Assembly (NCBI RefSeq): GCF_003730195.1
Contig: NZ_QWGG01000013.1
Span: 1 to 64,000, forward strand
Source of the DNA: Halosimplex salinum
Lineage (GTDB): Archaea > Halobacteriota > Halobacteria > Halobacteriales > Haloarculaceae
Direction of reading: 5' to 3'
DNA: 64,000 bases
In this document: piece by piece, positions 52,465-61,301 of the stretch
Layout: the number at the start of each line of letters is the position of its first letter
How positions within the stretch are numbered: the stretch's first letter is position 1
Program-made: the position numbers and the translations under genes
Notes under the pieces: model-generated
The model's input: only the letters and a program-made list of their open reading frames with translations
Database searches by the model: none
What the model was told of the DNA's origin: nothing

Positions 52465-53469
52465 TCAGTCGTCGACTGCGGCCGCGAACGGAGCCGTCGC
52501 GTCCCGCCAGGCGTCGATAATCTCGTCGTCGTTCTCCGCGTCCCAGTCGTCGATAGCGTCGCGTTCCTCGAGGTCCGCGATAGTTCGCTCGACTCCCTCT
52601 CGGAAGGAGATGGTGTACTCGAAGTCGAGGTCGCGTTTGGCCTTGCTGTTGTCGAACACCGTCGAGTACTGGAAGTGGTCGAGGAGCGGGTCGGTCCGGT
52701 CGGGCGCGGCCGCGACGAGCTGGTCGGTCGGGATGGAGACGAGGTCGGGTTCGGGCGCGTCCATCGCGTCGGCGACGTACTCGTGGTACTGCTTCCAGGA
52801 GATGACCTCCTCGCTGGTCACGTGGTACGCCTCGCCGTAGGCGGTCTCGTTGCCGACGGCGTTGACGAACGCGACCGCCACGTCGTCGCGGTGGCAGGGG
52901 CCCCACAGCGTCGCGCCGTCGCCGTGGACGATGATCGGCTCGCCCTTGCGGACGCGGTCGAGGTAGTACGTTCCCCAGCCCATCGTGTGGATGACGGGGC
53001 CGCCCTCGCCGTAGGTGCTCCACGGACGGATCACGGTCGTCTCGAAGGCGTCGCCGTGGGCGTCCATGAAGACGTCCTCGCACTCGGCCTTGTCCTCGCC
53101 GTAGTCGCTGACCGGCGGGTGACGGGCGGCCTCTTCGGTCGCCGGGTTCCGGTCCAGGGGTCTGTGGTACACGTCGACCGTCGAACAGAAGATGTACTGG
53201 TCGACGCCGGCGAACGCCTCGACGGCGTTCTCGGCCTGTTCCGGCGAGAAACACACCATGTCGATCACGACCGCCGGGTCGACGTCGGCGGCGACTTCGG
53301 CGAGGCGCTCGTCGTCGTTGCGGTCGCCGTGGATATGCGAGACTGCGTCCGGGAGGTCGGCGTCGGTCTCGCCGCGGTGGAACGCGGTCACGTCGTGACC
53401 GGCGTCGACCGCCTGCCGCGCGATGCCGGTGCTGATCAGCCCTGTACCGCCGATGATGAGGACGTCCAT
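52465..53469 (-). CDS. NAD-dependent epimerase/dehydratase family protein
   Basis: The 334-aa extended short-chain dehydrogenase has an IIGGTGLISTGIARQA cofactor loop, a DMVCFSPEQ segment and VIRPWSTYGEGG. The usual Y-x3-K is only approximate (DYGEDKAE), as in atypical CSP41-like members, so catalysis may be altered or lost. A TTTTATCC box about 27 bases before the ATG at 53469 fits a leaderless message. The substrate is unknown. Confidence 0.83.
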   Translation of the reverse strand: MDVLIIGGTGLISTGIARQAVDAGHDVTAFHRGETDADLPDAVSHIHGDRNDDERLAEVAADVDPAVVIDMVCFSPEQAENAVEAFAGVDQYIFCSTVDVYHRPLDRNPATEEAARHPPVSDYGEDKAECEDVFMDAHGDAFETTVIRPWSTYGEGGPVIHTMGWGTYYLDRVRKGEPIIVHGDGATLWGPCHRDDVAVAFVNAVGNETAYGEAYHVTSEEVISWKQYHEYVADAMDAPEPDLVSIPTDQLVAAAPDRTDPLLDHFQYSTVFDNSKAKRDLDFEYTISFREGVERTIADLEERDAIDDWDAENDDEIIDAWRDATAPFAAAVDD

Positions 53470-53613
53470 GCCCACGGGTGGGCGAGGGCGCGGATAAAAC
53501 GTCCCTTCGCGGAAGCCCGCGCCGCGAGGCCGAATCGCTGCCACCCGGACTCGGTCCACCGTCTGCCCCGACGAACGACAGGCTTTCGACCGGTCGGGAC
53601 CGCATCCGTGGAT

Positions 53614-55053
53614 ATGAGTGATTCGGACGGGTCGACGGCCGACGAGTCGGCCCCGCCGTCGAAGTCGACGGCGCCGCTGCCGCCGTCGCCGCCTCGACTC
53701 CCGGTAGTCGGCCACACCCACCGCTACGCCCACGACCCGTTCGCGTTCGTGGAGTGGGCGACCGATCGCGTGGGCGACTGCCTGCTCGCCAGTGTCCTCG
53801 GGGAGGGCGACGTCTGCGTACTGGCCCATCCCGACTACGTCGAGCAGGCGCTGGTGACCGACCGCGATGCGTTCGCCAAGAGCCAGGGGTTCACCGTCGC
53901 CTTCGGCGAGAGCATCGTCACCGTCGAAGGCGAGCAGTGGGAGCGCCAGCACGACGCGATGCGGGAGTTTTTCTACCCCGGCACGATCCGCGGCTACGCC
54001 GAGGAGATGGTCGCCCTCACCGAACGCCGCGTCGACCGCTGGAGCGACGGCGAGCGCCTCTCGCTCCACGAGGAGATGCAGGCGCTCGCGCTGGAGAACC
54101 TCTTCGGGACGCTGTTCGACCGCGAACTGGCCCTCGACGGCGACGACGACCTCCGCCGCGCGGCGTCGAATCTCAACGAGTGGTTCGACCCCTCGTCGTG
54201 GGTGCTCCCGCGGTGGGTTCCGACCCCCGCCCGCCGCCGCTTCGCCCGCGCGGCGGACACGCTCGACGCCGAGGCCCGTCGACTGCTCGCCGAACGCGAG
54301 AGGGCCGTCGAAGCCACCGGTGCGACGGACGCAGACGGCGGGCCTCCCGGCGACGACCTGCTCTCGACACTGGTCGCGCTCCGCGAACGCGGCGACGCCG
54401 ACCTCACCGACGACGAGATCGTCGACCAGGTGGTCGGGTTCATCTTCGCCGGACACGACACGACCGCGCTCGCGATGACCTACGCCTGGCACCTGCTCGG
54501 GACCCATCCCCGGATTCGCGAGCGCTTCCACACGGAACTCGACGACGTGCTGGGCTCGGATGTCGATGACCGCGACGCTCGTCGGAACGGGACCGACGGT
54601 CCGACGCGCCCGTCGCTCGCAGACGTGGGCGACCTCGAGGTGACCGAGCGGGTCGTCCTCGAGACCTTGCGCCTCTACCCGCCCGTCCACACTATCCCGC
54701 GCGTAACCACTCGCGACGCCCGTATCGGCGAGTACCGCGTCCCGGACGGGACCACGACACACGTCTCGGTCCGCGCGATCCATCGGGACGAGCGCTTCTA
54801 CGACGACCCCGACACCTTCCGGCCGTCGCGGTGGCGCGACGCCAGCCCGCAGTCGAAGGGGTACGCCTTCGTCCCGTTCGGTGCCGGCCCGCGTAACTGT
54901 CTCGGGCGCCGATTCGCGATGCTGGAGGCCACCCTCGTCCTCGCGACGGTCGGCCGGCGCTACCGGCTCGACCCGCTCGGCGACATCGAACTCTCGCCGC
55001 AGATGACGACGCAACCCGCCGACGGCGTCCCCGCTCGCGTCGTCGAGCGGTAG
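53614..55053 (+). CDS. Cytochrome P450
   Basis: The 479-aa monooxygenase has the I-helix AGHDTT (279-284), the E-x2-R of the K helix (LETLR), PxRW (FRPSRW) and the heme-binding FGAGPRNCLGRRFA with Cys429. No membrane anchor is visible, so it is soluble. Neighbours give no clear redox partner or substrate. The start at 53614 gives a short Ser/Pro-rich acidic head before PRLPVVGHTHRY. Confidence 0.95.
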   Translation: MSDSDGSTADESAPPSKSTAPLPPSPPRLPVVGHTHRYAHDPFAFVEWATDRVGDCLLASVLGEGDVCVLAHPDYVEQALVTDRDAFAKSQGFTVAFGESIVTVEGEQWERQHDAMREFFYPGTIRGYAEEMVALTERRVDRWSDGERLSLHEEMQALALENLFGTLFDRELALDGDDDLRRAASNLNEWFDPSSWVLPRWVPTPARRRFARAADTLDAEARRLLAERERAVEATGATDADGGPPGDDLLSTLVALRERGDADLTDDEIVDQVVGFIFAGHDTTALAMTYAWHLLGTHPRIRERFHTELDDVLGSDVDDRDARRNGTDGPTRPSLADVGDLEVTERVVLETLRLYPPVHTIPRVTTRDARIGEYRVPDGTTTHVSVRAIHRDERFYDDPDTFRPSRWRDASPQSKGYAFVPFGAGPRNCLGRRFAMLEATLVLATVGRRYRLDPLGDIELSPQMTTQPADGVPARVVER

Positions 55054-55150
55054 CTGCTGGGCCGATACCGCCGCGGAGCGAACCCGAGCAGTCCCGGCCC
55101 GAACTTCCCCCGGCGGAATCCTTTTGCCCGCGTCACGCCATCGGGTGGCC

Positions 55151-55903
55151 ATGGCTCGGGATTTCGATATCGGCGTCCAGACCGTCGTCTACAGGGACTT
55201 CTCGCTCGCCGCCCTGCTCGCCGAACTCGAGACGACGGGCGTGACCGAGATCGAACTCTGGGGACACCACCTCTCGCCCGAACACGACGACGCGACTGTC
55301 GCCGTCGCGCTCGACGTGCTCGACGACGCCGGTGCGTCCGTCTGTGGCTACGGGGTCGTCGACCTCGAAGACACCGGCGAGGCCCGTGACCACTTCGAGT
55401 TCGCGGACCGACTCGGTGCGGAGTACGTCACCGTAAACTACCCCCCGGCCGCCGACGCGATCACCGAGGAACTGGTCGACCTGGCCGAGGAATTCGCCCT
55501 CGACGTGGGCATCCACAACTACTCGTCGGTCCACCACGACGACCTCTCGCAGGTCTTCTCCACCATCGACGACGTCCGGTCCGTGCTCGATCGCTACGAC
55601 CACGACCGCCTCGGCCTCTGTCTCGACACCGGCCACTTCCTCGTCGAGGACGTCGTCCCGGAGGACGTGGTCCGCGAATTCGGCGACCGGATCAACAGTT
55701 GCCATCTCAAGGACACCTCCGAGGCCGAGATCGAGGACGTCCCCGGCGCCGGCCAGCTGGACGTCCCGACGTTCGTCGACCTGCTCGACGACCACACCGG
55801 CCTCGACGCGCCGCTGGTGATCGAGTACGAACTCCCGCAGGACCGCGCGACCGACGCGCTCGACGAGGCTGTCGGGACGCTACGGGACGCGATCGACGAC
55901 TGA
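55151..55903 (+). CDS. Sugar phosphate isomerase/epimerase (xylose isomerase-like TIM barrel)
   Basis: The 250-aa protein starts with GVQTVVYRDFSLAALLAELETTGVTEIELWG and has the metal-site segments GIHNYSS, GLCLDTGHFL, NSCHLKD and VIEYELPQ, typical of the AP endonuclease 2 family barrel. Members isomerise or dehydrate sugars and inositols. The substrate is not defined and it is far from the pectin locus. A CTTTTTG box lies about 27-30 bases upstream. Confidence 0.87.
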   Translation: MARDFDIGVQTVVYRDFSLAALLAELETTGVTEIELWGHHLSPEHDDATVAVALDVLDDAGASVCGYGVVDLEDTGEARDHFEFADRLGAEYVTVNYPPAADAITEELVDLAEEFALDVGIHNYSSVHHDDLSQVFSTIDDVRSVLDRYDHDRLGLCLDTGHFLVEDVVPEDVVREFGDRINSCHLKDTSEAEIEDVPGAGQLDVPTFVDLLDDHTGLDAPLVIEYELPQDRATDALDEAVGTLRDAIDD

Positions 55904-56014
55904 CGGCGGAATATCGCTTTCCTACTCGCATCCCGCGGTTTGAATGGGCAATAATCGACTAAATCCGGGCTCACGACGACGCCGGTTTACGGTGGTGGCT
56001 TCCCGAGGGCGAGT

Positions 56015-56296
56015 ATGAGTTCCACCGAGCAGGTCCCCGACGCTCTCCCGATAGCTCGTACCGCGATCGAGGACGAGGAGGAGGCCACCGACGCGCTCCT
56101 GCGCGCGGCCCGGCGCGCCCACGTCGAACTGGACGGCACCGACCCGCGCCTCTACGACCAGATCGACGCCGGCGCCCTCGACGCCCTCACCGACCACAAC
56201 CGGTCGCGCGAGACGAGCGGCGACTTCGTCCTCGTCGCCGACCTCTGGGACCGCACGTTCGTCGTTCGACCCACCGCCATCGAAGTGTTTCCCTGA
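56015..56296 (+). CDS. HalOD1-like small regulatory-domain protein
   Basis: The 93-aa protein has ARTAIEDEEEATDALL, DPRLYDQIDAGALDALTDHN and a C-terminal beta hairpin. This resembles the HalOD1 output domain used by haloarchaeal signalling proteins. It is a stand-alone domain with no receiver or sensor attached. A TTTAC box about 27 bases before the ATG indicates a leaderless message. The function is unknown. Confidence 0.72.
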   Translation: MSSTEQVPDALPIARTAIEDEEEATDALLRAARRAHVELDGTDPRLYDQIDAGALDALTDHNRSRETSGDFVLVADLWDRTFVVRPTAIEVFP

Positions 56297-56363
56297 TTGC
56301 GACCCGTCCCACGACGGCATCCGTAGCGTAAGGTGTTTGCGAGCGCCGCGCCCAGTCGGTGGT

Positions 56364-56699
56364 ATGAGCCTCGACGATCTGCAGGACGACGTCCAGTCCG
56401 AGTACGGCGACCTCGACGCGGAACTGGCCGTCGACACCGACCGTGAGACGCGCAACGAACTCGCCATGCTGCTGGCCGCCTTCGACACGGACGACCCCGA
56501 CGAACTCGTCCGCCGCGGCGTCCACCTCCTCTTCCAGTCCGCCGTCGAGACCGGCAACCTCGACTTCCACCTCCGCAGCGAGTACGACGTCACCTACGAC
56601 GAGTACCTCTCGGGCATGACCTTCGAGGAGATGGCCGGCGGCGCCGACCTGCCCCAGACCGGCACCGGCGACCCCGACGACCGCCGCTATCAATTCTAA
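56364..56699 (+). CDS. Conserved haloarchaeal hypothetical protein
   Basis: The 111-aa acidic protein is mostly helical, with ETRNELAMLLAAFDTDDPDELVRRGVHLLFQSAVETGNLDFHLRSEYDVTYDEYLSGMTFEEM. It has no signal, cysteine or membrane segment. I do not recognise a named function. It lies 67 bases after the HalOD1-like gene on the same strand. A T5 run follows soon after its stop (56710-56714). Confidence 0.72.
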   Translation: MSLDDLQDDVQSEYGDLDAELAVDTDRETRNELAMLLAAFDTDDPDELVRRGVHLLFQSAVETGNLDFHLRSEYDVTYDEYLSGMTFEEMAGGADLPQTGTGDPDDRRYQF

Positions 56700-56708
56700 G
56701 GGCCCCAT

Positions 56709-56837
56709 CTTTTTCCGCCTCGGGTGTCCTCGGGCCTTCGGCCCTGCGGGCACCTCTCGGCGCAAAAACATGGGTGAAAAAGGCCGGAGCCTCGCTCTGC
56801 TCGGCTCCGGTGAACCGCGCTCGCTTCGCTCGCGCGG
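56709..56837. other. T-run followed by three consecutive hairpins
   Basis: After the T-run at 56710-56714 come hairpin 1 at 56723-56754 (GGTGTCC/GGGCACC around GGGCC/GGCCC), hairpin 2 at 56784-56810 (CCGGAGCC/GGCTCCGG, 8 perfect pairs) and hairpin 3 at 56815-56837 (CCGCGC/GCGCGG). It may be a terminator region or part of a small RNA. Transcription has not been shown. Confidence 0.55.
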
Positions 56838-56866
56838 ATGCTCAGTACAGTCCACAAACTGAACAA

Positions 56867-57126
56867 TCGCGGTGGCGCGCGCCGTCGAGCGTCTCGTCGC
56901 GAGACGGCGTCGCGCGAGGGATGACTGAGCGAGCGGAGCGAGCGAAGGAATCGGTTGGGGAGGCGTGAGGCTGGTTGCTGAGCGGTCCTTGGTGGACTGA
57001 AAGGGCGAGGCGGGCTCGCGTTTATGTAGTCGCCTGAGCGGGCACTATCCGACCGAAGGGAGGATATCCCGCTCAGCGGCCGCGAGCGCGCCGAGGGCTT
57101 TCGTCGCTTGCTTTCTCTTGCGGTCT
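56867..57126 (+). repeat. Dispersed structured repeat, copy 3
   Basis: This copy has the same order of blocks as copies 1 and 2, with a shorter and different GC-rich head. The hairpin at 57034-57076 pairs CTGAGCGGG with CCCGCTCAG and then TATCC (57046-57050) with GGATA (57062-57066). It lies downstream of the hairpin array and before the convergent aminotransferase gene. Confidence 0.75.
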
Positions 57127-57238
57127 GTTTAGGCCGACTTCTCTTCACGAAATTGGAATCTGCAACCTCTGCTCGAGAAGCACGGATACTGAACGGAATT
57201 CATCGGATCGTAATGGGGTGTCATCCCGCCCTACTCCG

Positions 57239-58576
57239 TCAAGAGGCGTCCCCGATAGCGTCGGTCAGCAGGTCCACGCCCAGCCCGATCTCCCGCTCGG
57301 TCACGTCCATCGGCGGGAGGATGCGGAGCGTCTTGTGACCGCAACCGAGCGTCAGGAGCCCGCGCTGGAGCGCCGCCGCCTGCACGTCGTCGCGTCGCTC
57401 CTTCGAATCGAACTCGACGGCGAGCAGGAGGCCCTTGCCGCGCACGTCGACGACGGAGTCGAGGTCGGCGTCGCGCATCGATTCCTGAAACTGCCGACCG
57501 CGGACGACGGCGTTGTCCATCAGGTCGTAGTCGTCGATCACGTCGAGGGTGAGCGCGCCCTGCAGGGCGGAGACGATGTCGCCGGCGCCCCACGTCGAGG
57601 AGAGCCGACTCGTCTGCTCGGGGAACACCTCCTCGCGGGAGATGGTCGCGCCGACGCGCAGGCCCTTCGCGCTCGCGATCACGTCCGGTTCGATGGGGTA
57701 GTGGTCCGAGGCCCAGAACTCGCCGGAGCGACCGACGCCGGACTGTATCTCGTCGGCGACGAGCGTCAGGTCGTGCTCGTCGCACAGGTCGGCGATCTCC
57801 TCGACGAACGCGTCGCTGGGGAAGCGATACCCGCCCTCGCCCTGCACGGGTTCGATGATCAGGTACGCCACGTCGTCGGGGTTCACGGCGCCGCGCTGGG
57901 GATGCAGGAGTTTCCGCAACTGCGAGGTGCCGCCGGCGAAGAAGCCACAGGAGCAGGTGTCGGGGTCGCAGGTCCGGTCGTCGCAGAAGGGCACGTCGTG
58001 GACCTTCGGGATCTCGGGGAACTCCCGGCGGTAGACGGACTTCGAGCGGTTGAGCGAGAGCGCGCCGAGCGTCCGGCCGTGGAAGGCGCCCTGGAAGGTG
58101 ATCCCGTAGTCGCCGCCGGTGTGGTCGTAGGAGATCTTGATGGCGTTCTCGACGGCCTCGGCGCCGCTGTTCGAGAGGAACACGGTGTCCATGTCGTAGT
58201 GGGCGCTCCGGTCGGTGAGGCGGTCCATCAGGTCGGCGGGGGTCGGGAACGGGTGGTCGCCGAGGTCGCCGCTGGCGACGTAGAAGTCCTGCCCGGCCAT
58301 CTTCGTCGGGTCGACGAGGTCGAACCCCTCCATGCGCTCCAGCAGTTTGGGGTTGTTGTAGCCCAGCGGCGAGGCGGCGACGTGGCTGGTGAAGTCCATG
58401 AGGACGTTGCCGTCGACGTCGGTGCAGAACGGACCCTCGGCCGGTTCCGTGTAGTCCCAGACGAAGTCGTAGACGTAGGTGCTCGGGGCGGCCGACTCGT
58501 GGTGGTACTCGACCCACTCGCGCGCTCGCTCTCCGGGGAGCGACGACACGTCGGGTTCCGCCGTGTCCCTGTCCAT
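57239..58576 (-). CDS. Class III aminotransferase with cysteine-rich insert
   Basis: The 445-aa PLP enzyme is of the acetylornithine/GABA aminotransferase class. The PLP lysine is in IASAKGLRVG, the phosphate loop is SNSGAEAVENAIK, and LVADEIQSGVGRSG holds the Asp that contacts the ring nitrogen. Residues 198-210 contain four cysteines (C198, C203, C208, C210), an insert unusual for the family. It probably transfers an amino group from a basic or gamma/omega-amino acid to 2-oxoglutarate. A GACTTAACT box lies about 27 bases before the ATG. Confidence 0.9.
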   Translation of the reverse strand: MDRDTAEPDVSSLPGERAREWVEYHHESAAPSTYVYDFVWDYTEPAEGPFCTDVDGNVLMDFTSHVAASPLGYNNPKLLERMEGFDLVDPTKMAGQDFYVASGDLGDHPFPTPADLMDRLTDRSAHYDMDTVFLSNSGAEAVENAIKISYDHTGGDYGITFQGAFHGRTLGALSLNRSKSVYRREFPEIPKVHDVPFCDDRTCDPDTCSCGFFAGGTSQLRKLLHPQRGAVNPDDVAYLIIEPVQGEGGYRFPSDAFVEEIADLCDEHDLTLVADEIQSGVGRSGEFWASDHYPIEPDVIASAKGLRVGATISREEVFPEQTSRLSSTWGAGDIVSALQGALTLDVIDDYDLMDNAVVRGRQFQESMRDADLDSVVDVRGKGLLLAVEFDSKERRDDVQAAALQRGLLTLGCGHKTLRILPPMDVTEREIGLGVDLLTDAIGDAS

Positions 58577-58659
58577 GCCGATAGTGAGGGCCAGTCGCCA
58601 GTTAAGTCATGTGACCGTCTGCCGGCGGTCACCGGTGGGTAGCGGCGGCTCTGTCGACG

Positions 58660-59937
58660 CTACATCGTCACGACCGCGGTCACCACGCCGGCGGCGACGA
58701 GCAGGACGGTGCTGACCGTCGCCGTCTTGACCGCGAACTCGCGGTCCGGGCCGGCGAACGTCAGACCGGCCTTGACGACGATGCTCGACGCCGTCGCGAG
58801 CAGGATGGCGAGGACGGCCGCCTCTCCCGAGAGCCCGCCGCCGCGATAGAGGATCACCGCCGACGTGGTCGCGCCGGCACTGGACACCAGTCCCGTGAGC
58901 GCGGCGGTGACGTAGAACCCGAGGCGGCCGAACTGCGCGGCGGCGAGCCCGCCGGCGACGACCACGATCAGGAAGAGACCGCCGAAGCCGAGGACGTTCC
59001 GCATGGAGAACGGGCTCTCCAGGTCCATGTCGAGGTTCTCGGTCCAGTCGGCCGTGTACGCGGCGATCGCGACGCTCCCGAGGATCACTGCGCCCAGCGG
59101 GACGACCGCACCCAGCAGGAGTCCGGTCTCGAACGTGAACAGGAGGGCGATGACGAGGTTGCGTGCGGCCATCGCGGCGTCGGCGAGGAGGATGGCGGCG
59201 ACGGCGTAGGAGCTCACGGCCGGACGCTGCTTGACGTGGTCCAGCATGGCGCCGACGACCGCCGTCGAGGACGCCAGTCCACCGAAGAATCCCGTGACGG
59301 CGATGCCGCGGCTCCCGTAGGTCTGGACGATGGCGTAGTTGACGATACCGATCCCCGCGACGGTGACGACCATCAGCCAGATGACGCGCGGTTCCACCGC
59401 GACGACCAGGTTCCCGGCGCCGACGTCGAAACTCCCGGCGGGGAGGAGCGGGTAGATGACGAACGCGAGGATGGCGAACTCGGCTGCCGACCGGAGTTCG
59501 GTGCGGGTCATCCCCCAGGCGAACGAGTGGAGTTCGCGCTTGAGGACGAGCAAGAGCGCGGAGAAGACGGTGACGGTCACCGCTTCCAGCACGAGCCCGG
59601 AGGCGACGAGCGTCCCGACCCCGTAGGCCATCAGCATCGACATCGAGGTGGTCAGCGACAGCCCCTCCTCCTCTTCCTCCTCGGCGAGGAGCCCTCTGAC
59701 GGCCAGCAGGGCGCCCTGCACGATGACGAGCACGCCGCCGAGGACGACGAGGGGGGCCGACCCGAGCACGGTGAACGCCGCGCCGAGGATGCTGATGAGC
59801 GAGAACGTCCGCACGCCCGCGGACTTGTGTGACCACTCGCGTTCCAGTCCGAGGAACAGCCCCAGAACGCCCGCGAGCGTTATCTGAAGCACCTCGGTGT
59901 CCAGCGGGATCGACGCGAACTGCGCGACGCTCGACAC
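58660..59937 (-). CDS. MgtC/SapB plus DUF4010 membrane protein
   Basis: The 425-aa protein combines an N-terminal MgtC-like four-helix part (ITLAGVLGLFLGLEREWSHKSAGVRTFSLISILGAAF) with a DUF4010 multi-helix part (TGFFGGLASSTAVVGAML, AALTGLVSSAGATTSAVIL). The role is unknown, possibly in ion homeostasis. The start is a GTG at 59937. A TTTTTAC box about 27 bases upstream supports it, and no ATG exists nearby that keeps helix 1. Confidence 0.88.
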   Translation of the reverse strand: MSSVAQFASIPLDTEVLQITLAGVLGLFLGLEREWSHKSAGVRTFSLISILGAAFTVLGSAPLVVLGGVLVIVQGALLAVRGLLAEEEEEEGLSLTTSMSMLMAYGVGTLVASGLVLEAVTVTVFSALLLVLKRELHSFAWGMTRTELRSAAEFAILAFVIYPLLPAGSFDVGAGNLVVAVEPRVIWLMVVTVAGIGIVNYAIVQTYGSRGIAVTGFFGGLASSTAVVGAMLDHVKQRPAVSSYAVAAILLADAAMAARNLVIALLFTFETGLLLGAVVPLGAVILGSVAIAAYTADWTENLDMDLESPFSMRNVLGFGGLFLIVVVAGGLAAAQFGRLGFYVTAALTGLVSSAGATTSAVILYRGGGLSGEAAVLAILLATASSIVVKAGLTFAGPDREFAVKTATVSTVLLVAAGVVTAVVTM

Positions 59938-59960
59938 TCTTCGAGATTACCGCTTCAGAC

Positions 59961-59968
59961 GTAAAAAC
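59961..59968 (-). promoter_or_regulatory. TATA-like box of DUF4010 gene
   Basis: TTTTTAC on the minus strand is about 27 bases before the GTG at 59937 and decides that start as a leaderless GTG. Confidence 0.5.
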
Positions 59969-60032
59969 AGTCTCCCGCTATCCCGTGATTCGACTGGCCA
60001 TTTTATACGGCCGCCGACACATAGGCGGGACG

Positions 60033-61301
60033 ATGGTGGAGTTCGAGTTCGATCCGAACTGGGGCCGAATCGGCTGGGCGTCGCTCGGGGCGGTGCTCGG
60101 GCTCGCCCTGCTGTGGGTGTTCCACTCGTTCGTCGGGACGTTCGTGTTCGCGCTGTTCATCTACTACTCGACGCGCCGGGTCCACGGACACATCCGCGAC
60201 CGGGTCGGCCAGCGGTCCGTCTCGGCGGCGCTCGCGCTGTTCGCGCTCGCGCTCCCGGCCGTCCTGCTCCTGCTGTACGCGACGGCCATCGGCATCCAGG
60301 AACTCCAGGAGTTCGCCGGCACGACGGACCTGAACGAGTACATCGAGATCGCGGGGCCGTACCTGAACGTCTCCGAGGCCGTCGAGAACCCCCGCGGCGT
60401 CTTCGAGGGCGCTGGCGGCGTGAGCCTCGTCCAGTCGGCGCTGACCCGTGGAACGAGCTATCTCGGGTTCATCGCCACCGGACTGCTCCACCTGTTCATC
60501 ATGTTCGCGGTCGCGTTCTACCTGCTGCGCGACGACCACAAACTCGCCGCCTGGGTCTCGAACTACGACGACGGGGGGAGCGTGTTCGAGGAGTTCGGCC
60601 GCGAGGTCGACGACAGCCTCGAACTGATCTTCGCCGGCAACATCCTCAACGCGATCGTCACCGCGACGGTCGGCGCGATCACCTACAGCGTCCTGAACGT
60701 CTTCGCACCCCCAGAGGTGGCGATCCCCTACGCCGCACTCGTCGGGCTTCTCACGGGTATCGCGAGCCTGATCCCGGTCGTCGGCATGAAACTCGTGTAC
60801 GTCCCGGTGACGTTCTACCTCGCCGCGACGGCGTTCTCGGAGGGGACCGGCTGGGGATTCGTCGTCGCCTTCGCCGTGATCTCGTTCGTCATCGTCGACG
60901 CGATCCCCGACCTCATGGTCCGCCCCTACGTGACCGGGGGCTCGCTCCACACCGGGAGCGTCATGTTCGCGTACATCCTCGGTCCGCTGCTGTTCGGCTG
61001 GTACGGTCTGTTCCTCGGGCCCATCATCCTCGTCTTCGTCACCCACTTCGCGAAAGTCGTCGTCCCGGAACTGCTCGGTGAGGACGCCGAGACCACCGAC
61101 GGACCGGACGGGGACCGTCCGTCAGCGAGCGACGAGTCGGAGACTGTCGAGTCGACGACGCGGAGCGAACCGGGCGAGGTGCCCGGAGAAAGTGAGGACA
61201 GCGTGACCGAAGGCGGGGCAACCAGCACCGACACCCGGCCGGCAGACGCGGCGGGCGAGGACGCCGACGGAACGCCGTCCGACGACTCCGGACCGGCCTA
61301 G
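60033..61301 (+). CDS. AI-2E (PerM) family transporter
   Basis: The 422-aa membrane protein has seven or more helices and the PerM/AI-2E signature (IPYAALVGLLTGIASLIPVVG and GPLLFGWYGLFLGPIILVFVTHF). A long acidic Ser/Thr-rich C-terminal tail (about residues 350-422) is haloarchaeal. The family exports diverse small molecules; no substrate is known here. A TTTTATAC box at 60001-60008 is 25-32 bases before the ATG. It converges with the PadR gene, sharing four bases. Confidence 0.9.
   Translation: MVEFEFDPNWGRIGWASLGAVLGLALLWVFHSFVGTFVFALFIYYSTRRVHGHIRDRVGQRSVSAALALFALALPAVLLLLYATAIGIQELQEFAGTTDLNEYIEIAGPYLNVSEAVENPRGVFEGAGGVSLVQSALTRGTSYLGFIATGLLHLFIMFAVAFYLLRDDHKLAAWVSNYDDGGSVFEEFGREVDDSLELIFAGNILNAIVTATVGAITYSVLNVFAPPEVAIPYAALVGLLTGIASLIPVVGMKLVYVPVTFYLAATAFSEGTGWGFVVAFAVISFVIVDAIPDLMVRPYVTGGSLHTGSVMFAYILGPLLFGWYGLFLGPIILVFVTHFAKVVVPELLGEDAETTDGPDGDRPSASDESETVESTTRSEPGEVPGESEDSVTEGGATSTDTRPADAAGEDADGTPSDDSGPA

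Larger units (their letters stand above)
56700..57238. other. 539-base noncoding gap with hairpin array and repeat copy 3
   Basis: The left half holds a T-run and three hairpins (56709-56837); the right half holds copy 3 of the dispersed repeat (56867-57126). Nothing coding is seen. Confidence 0.6.
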
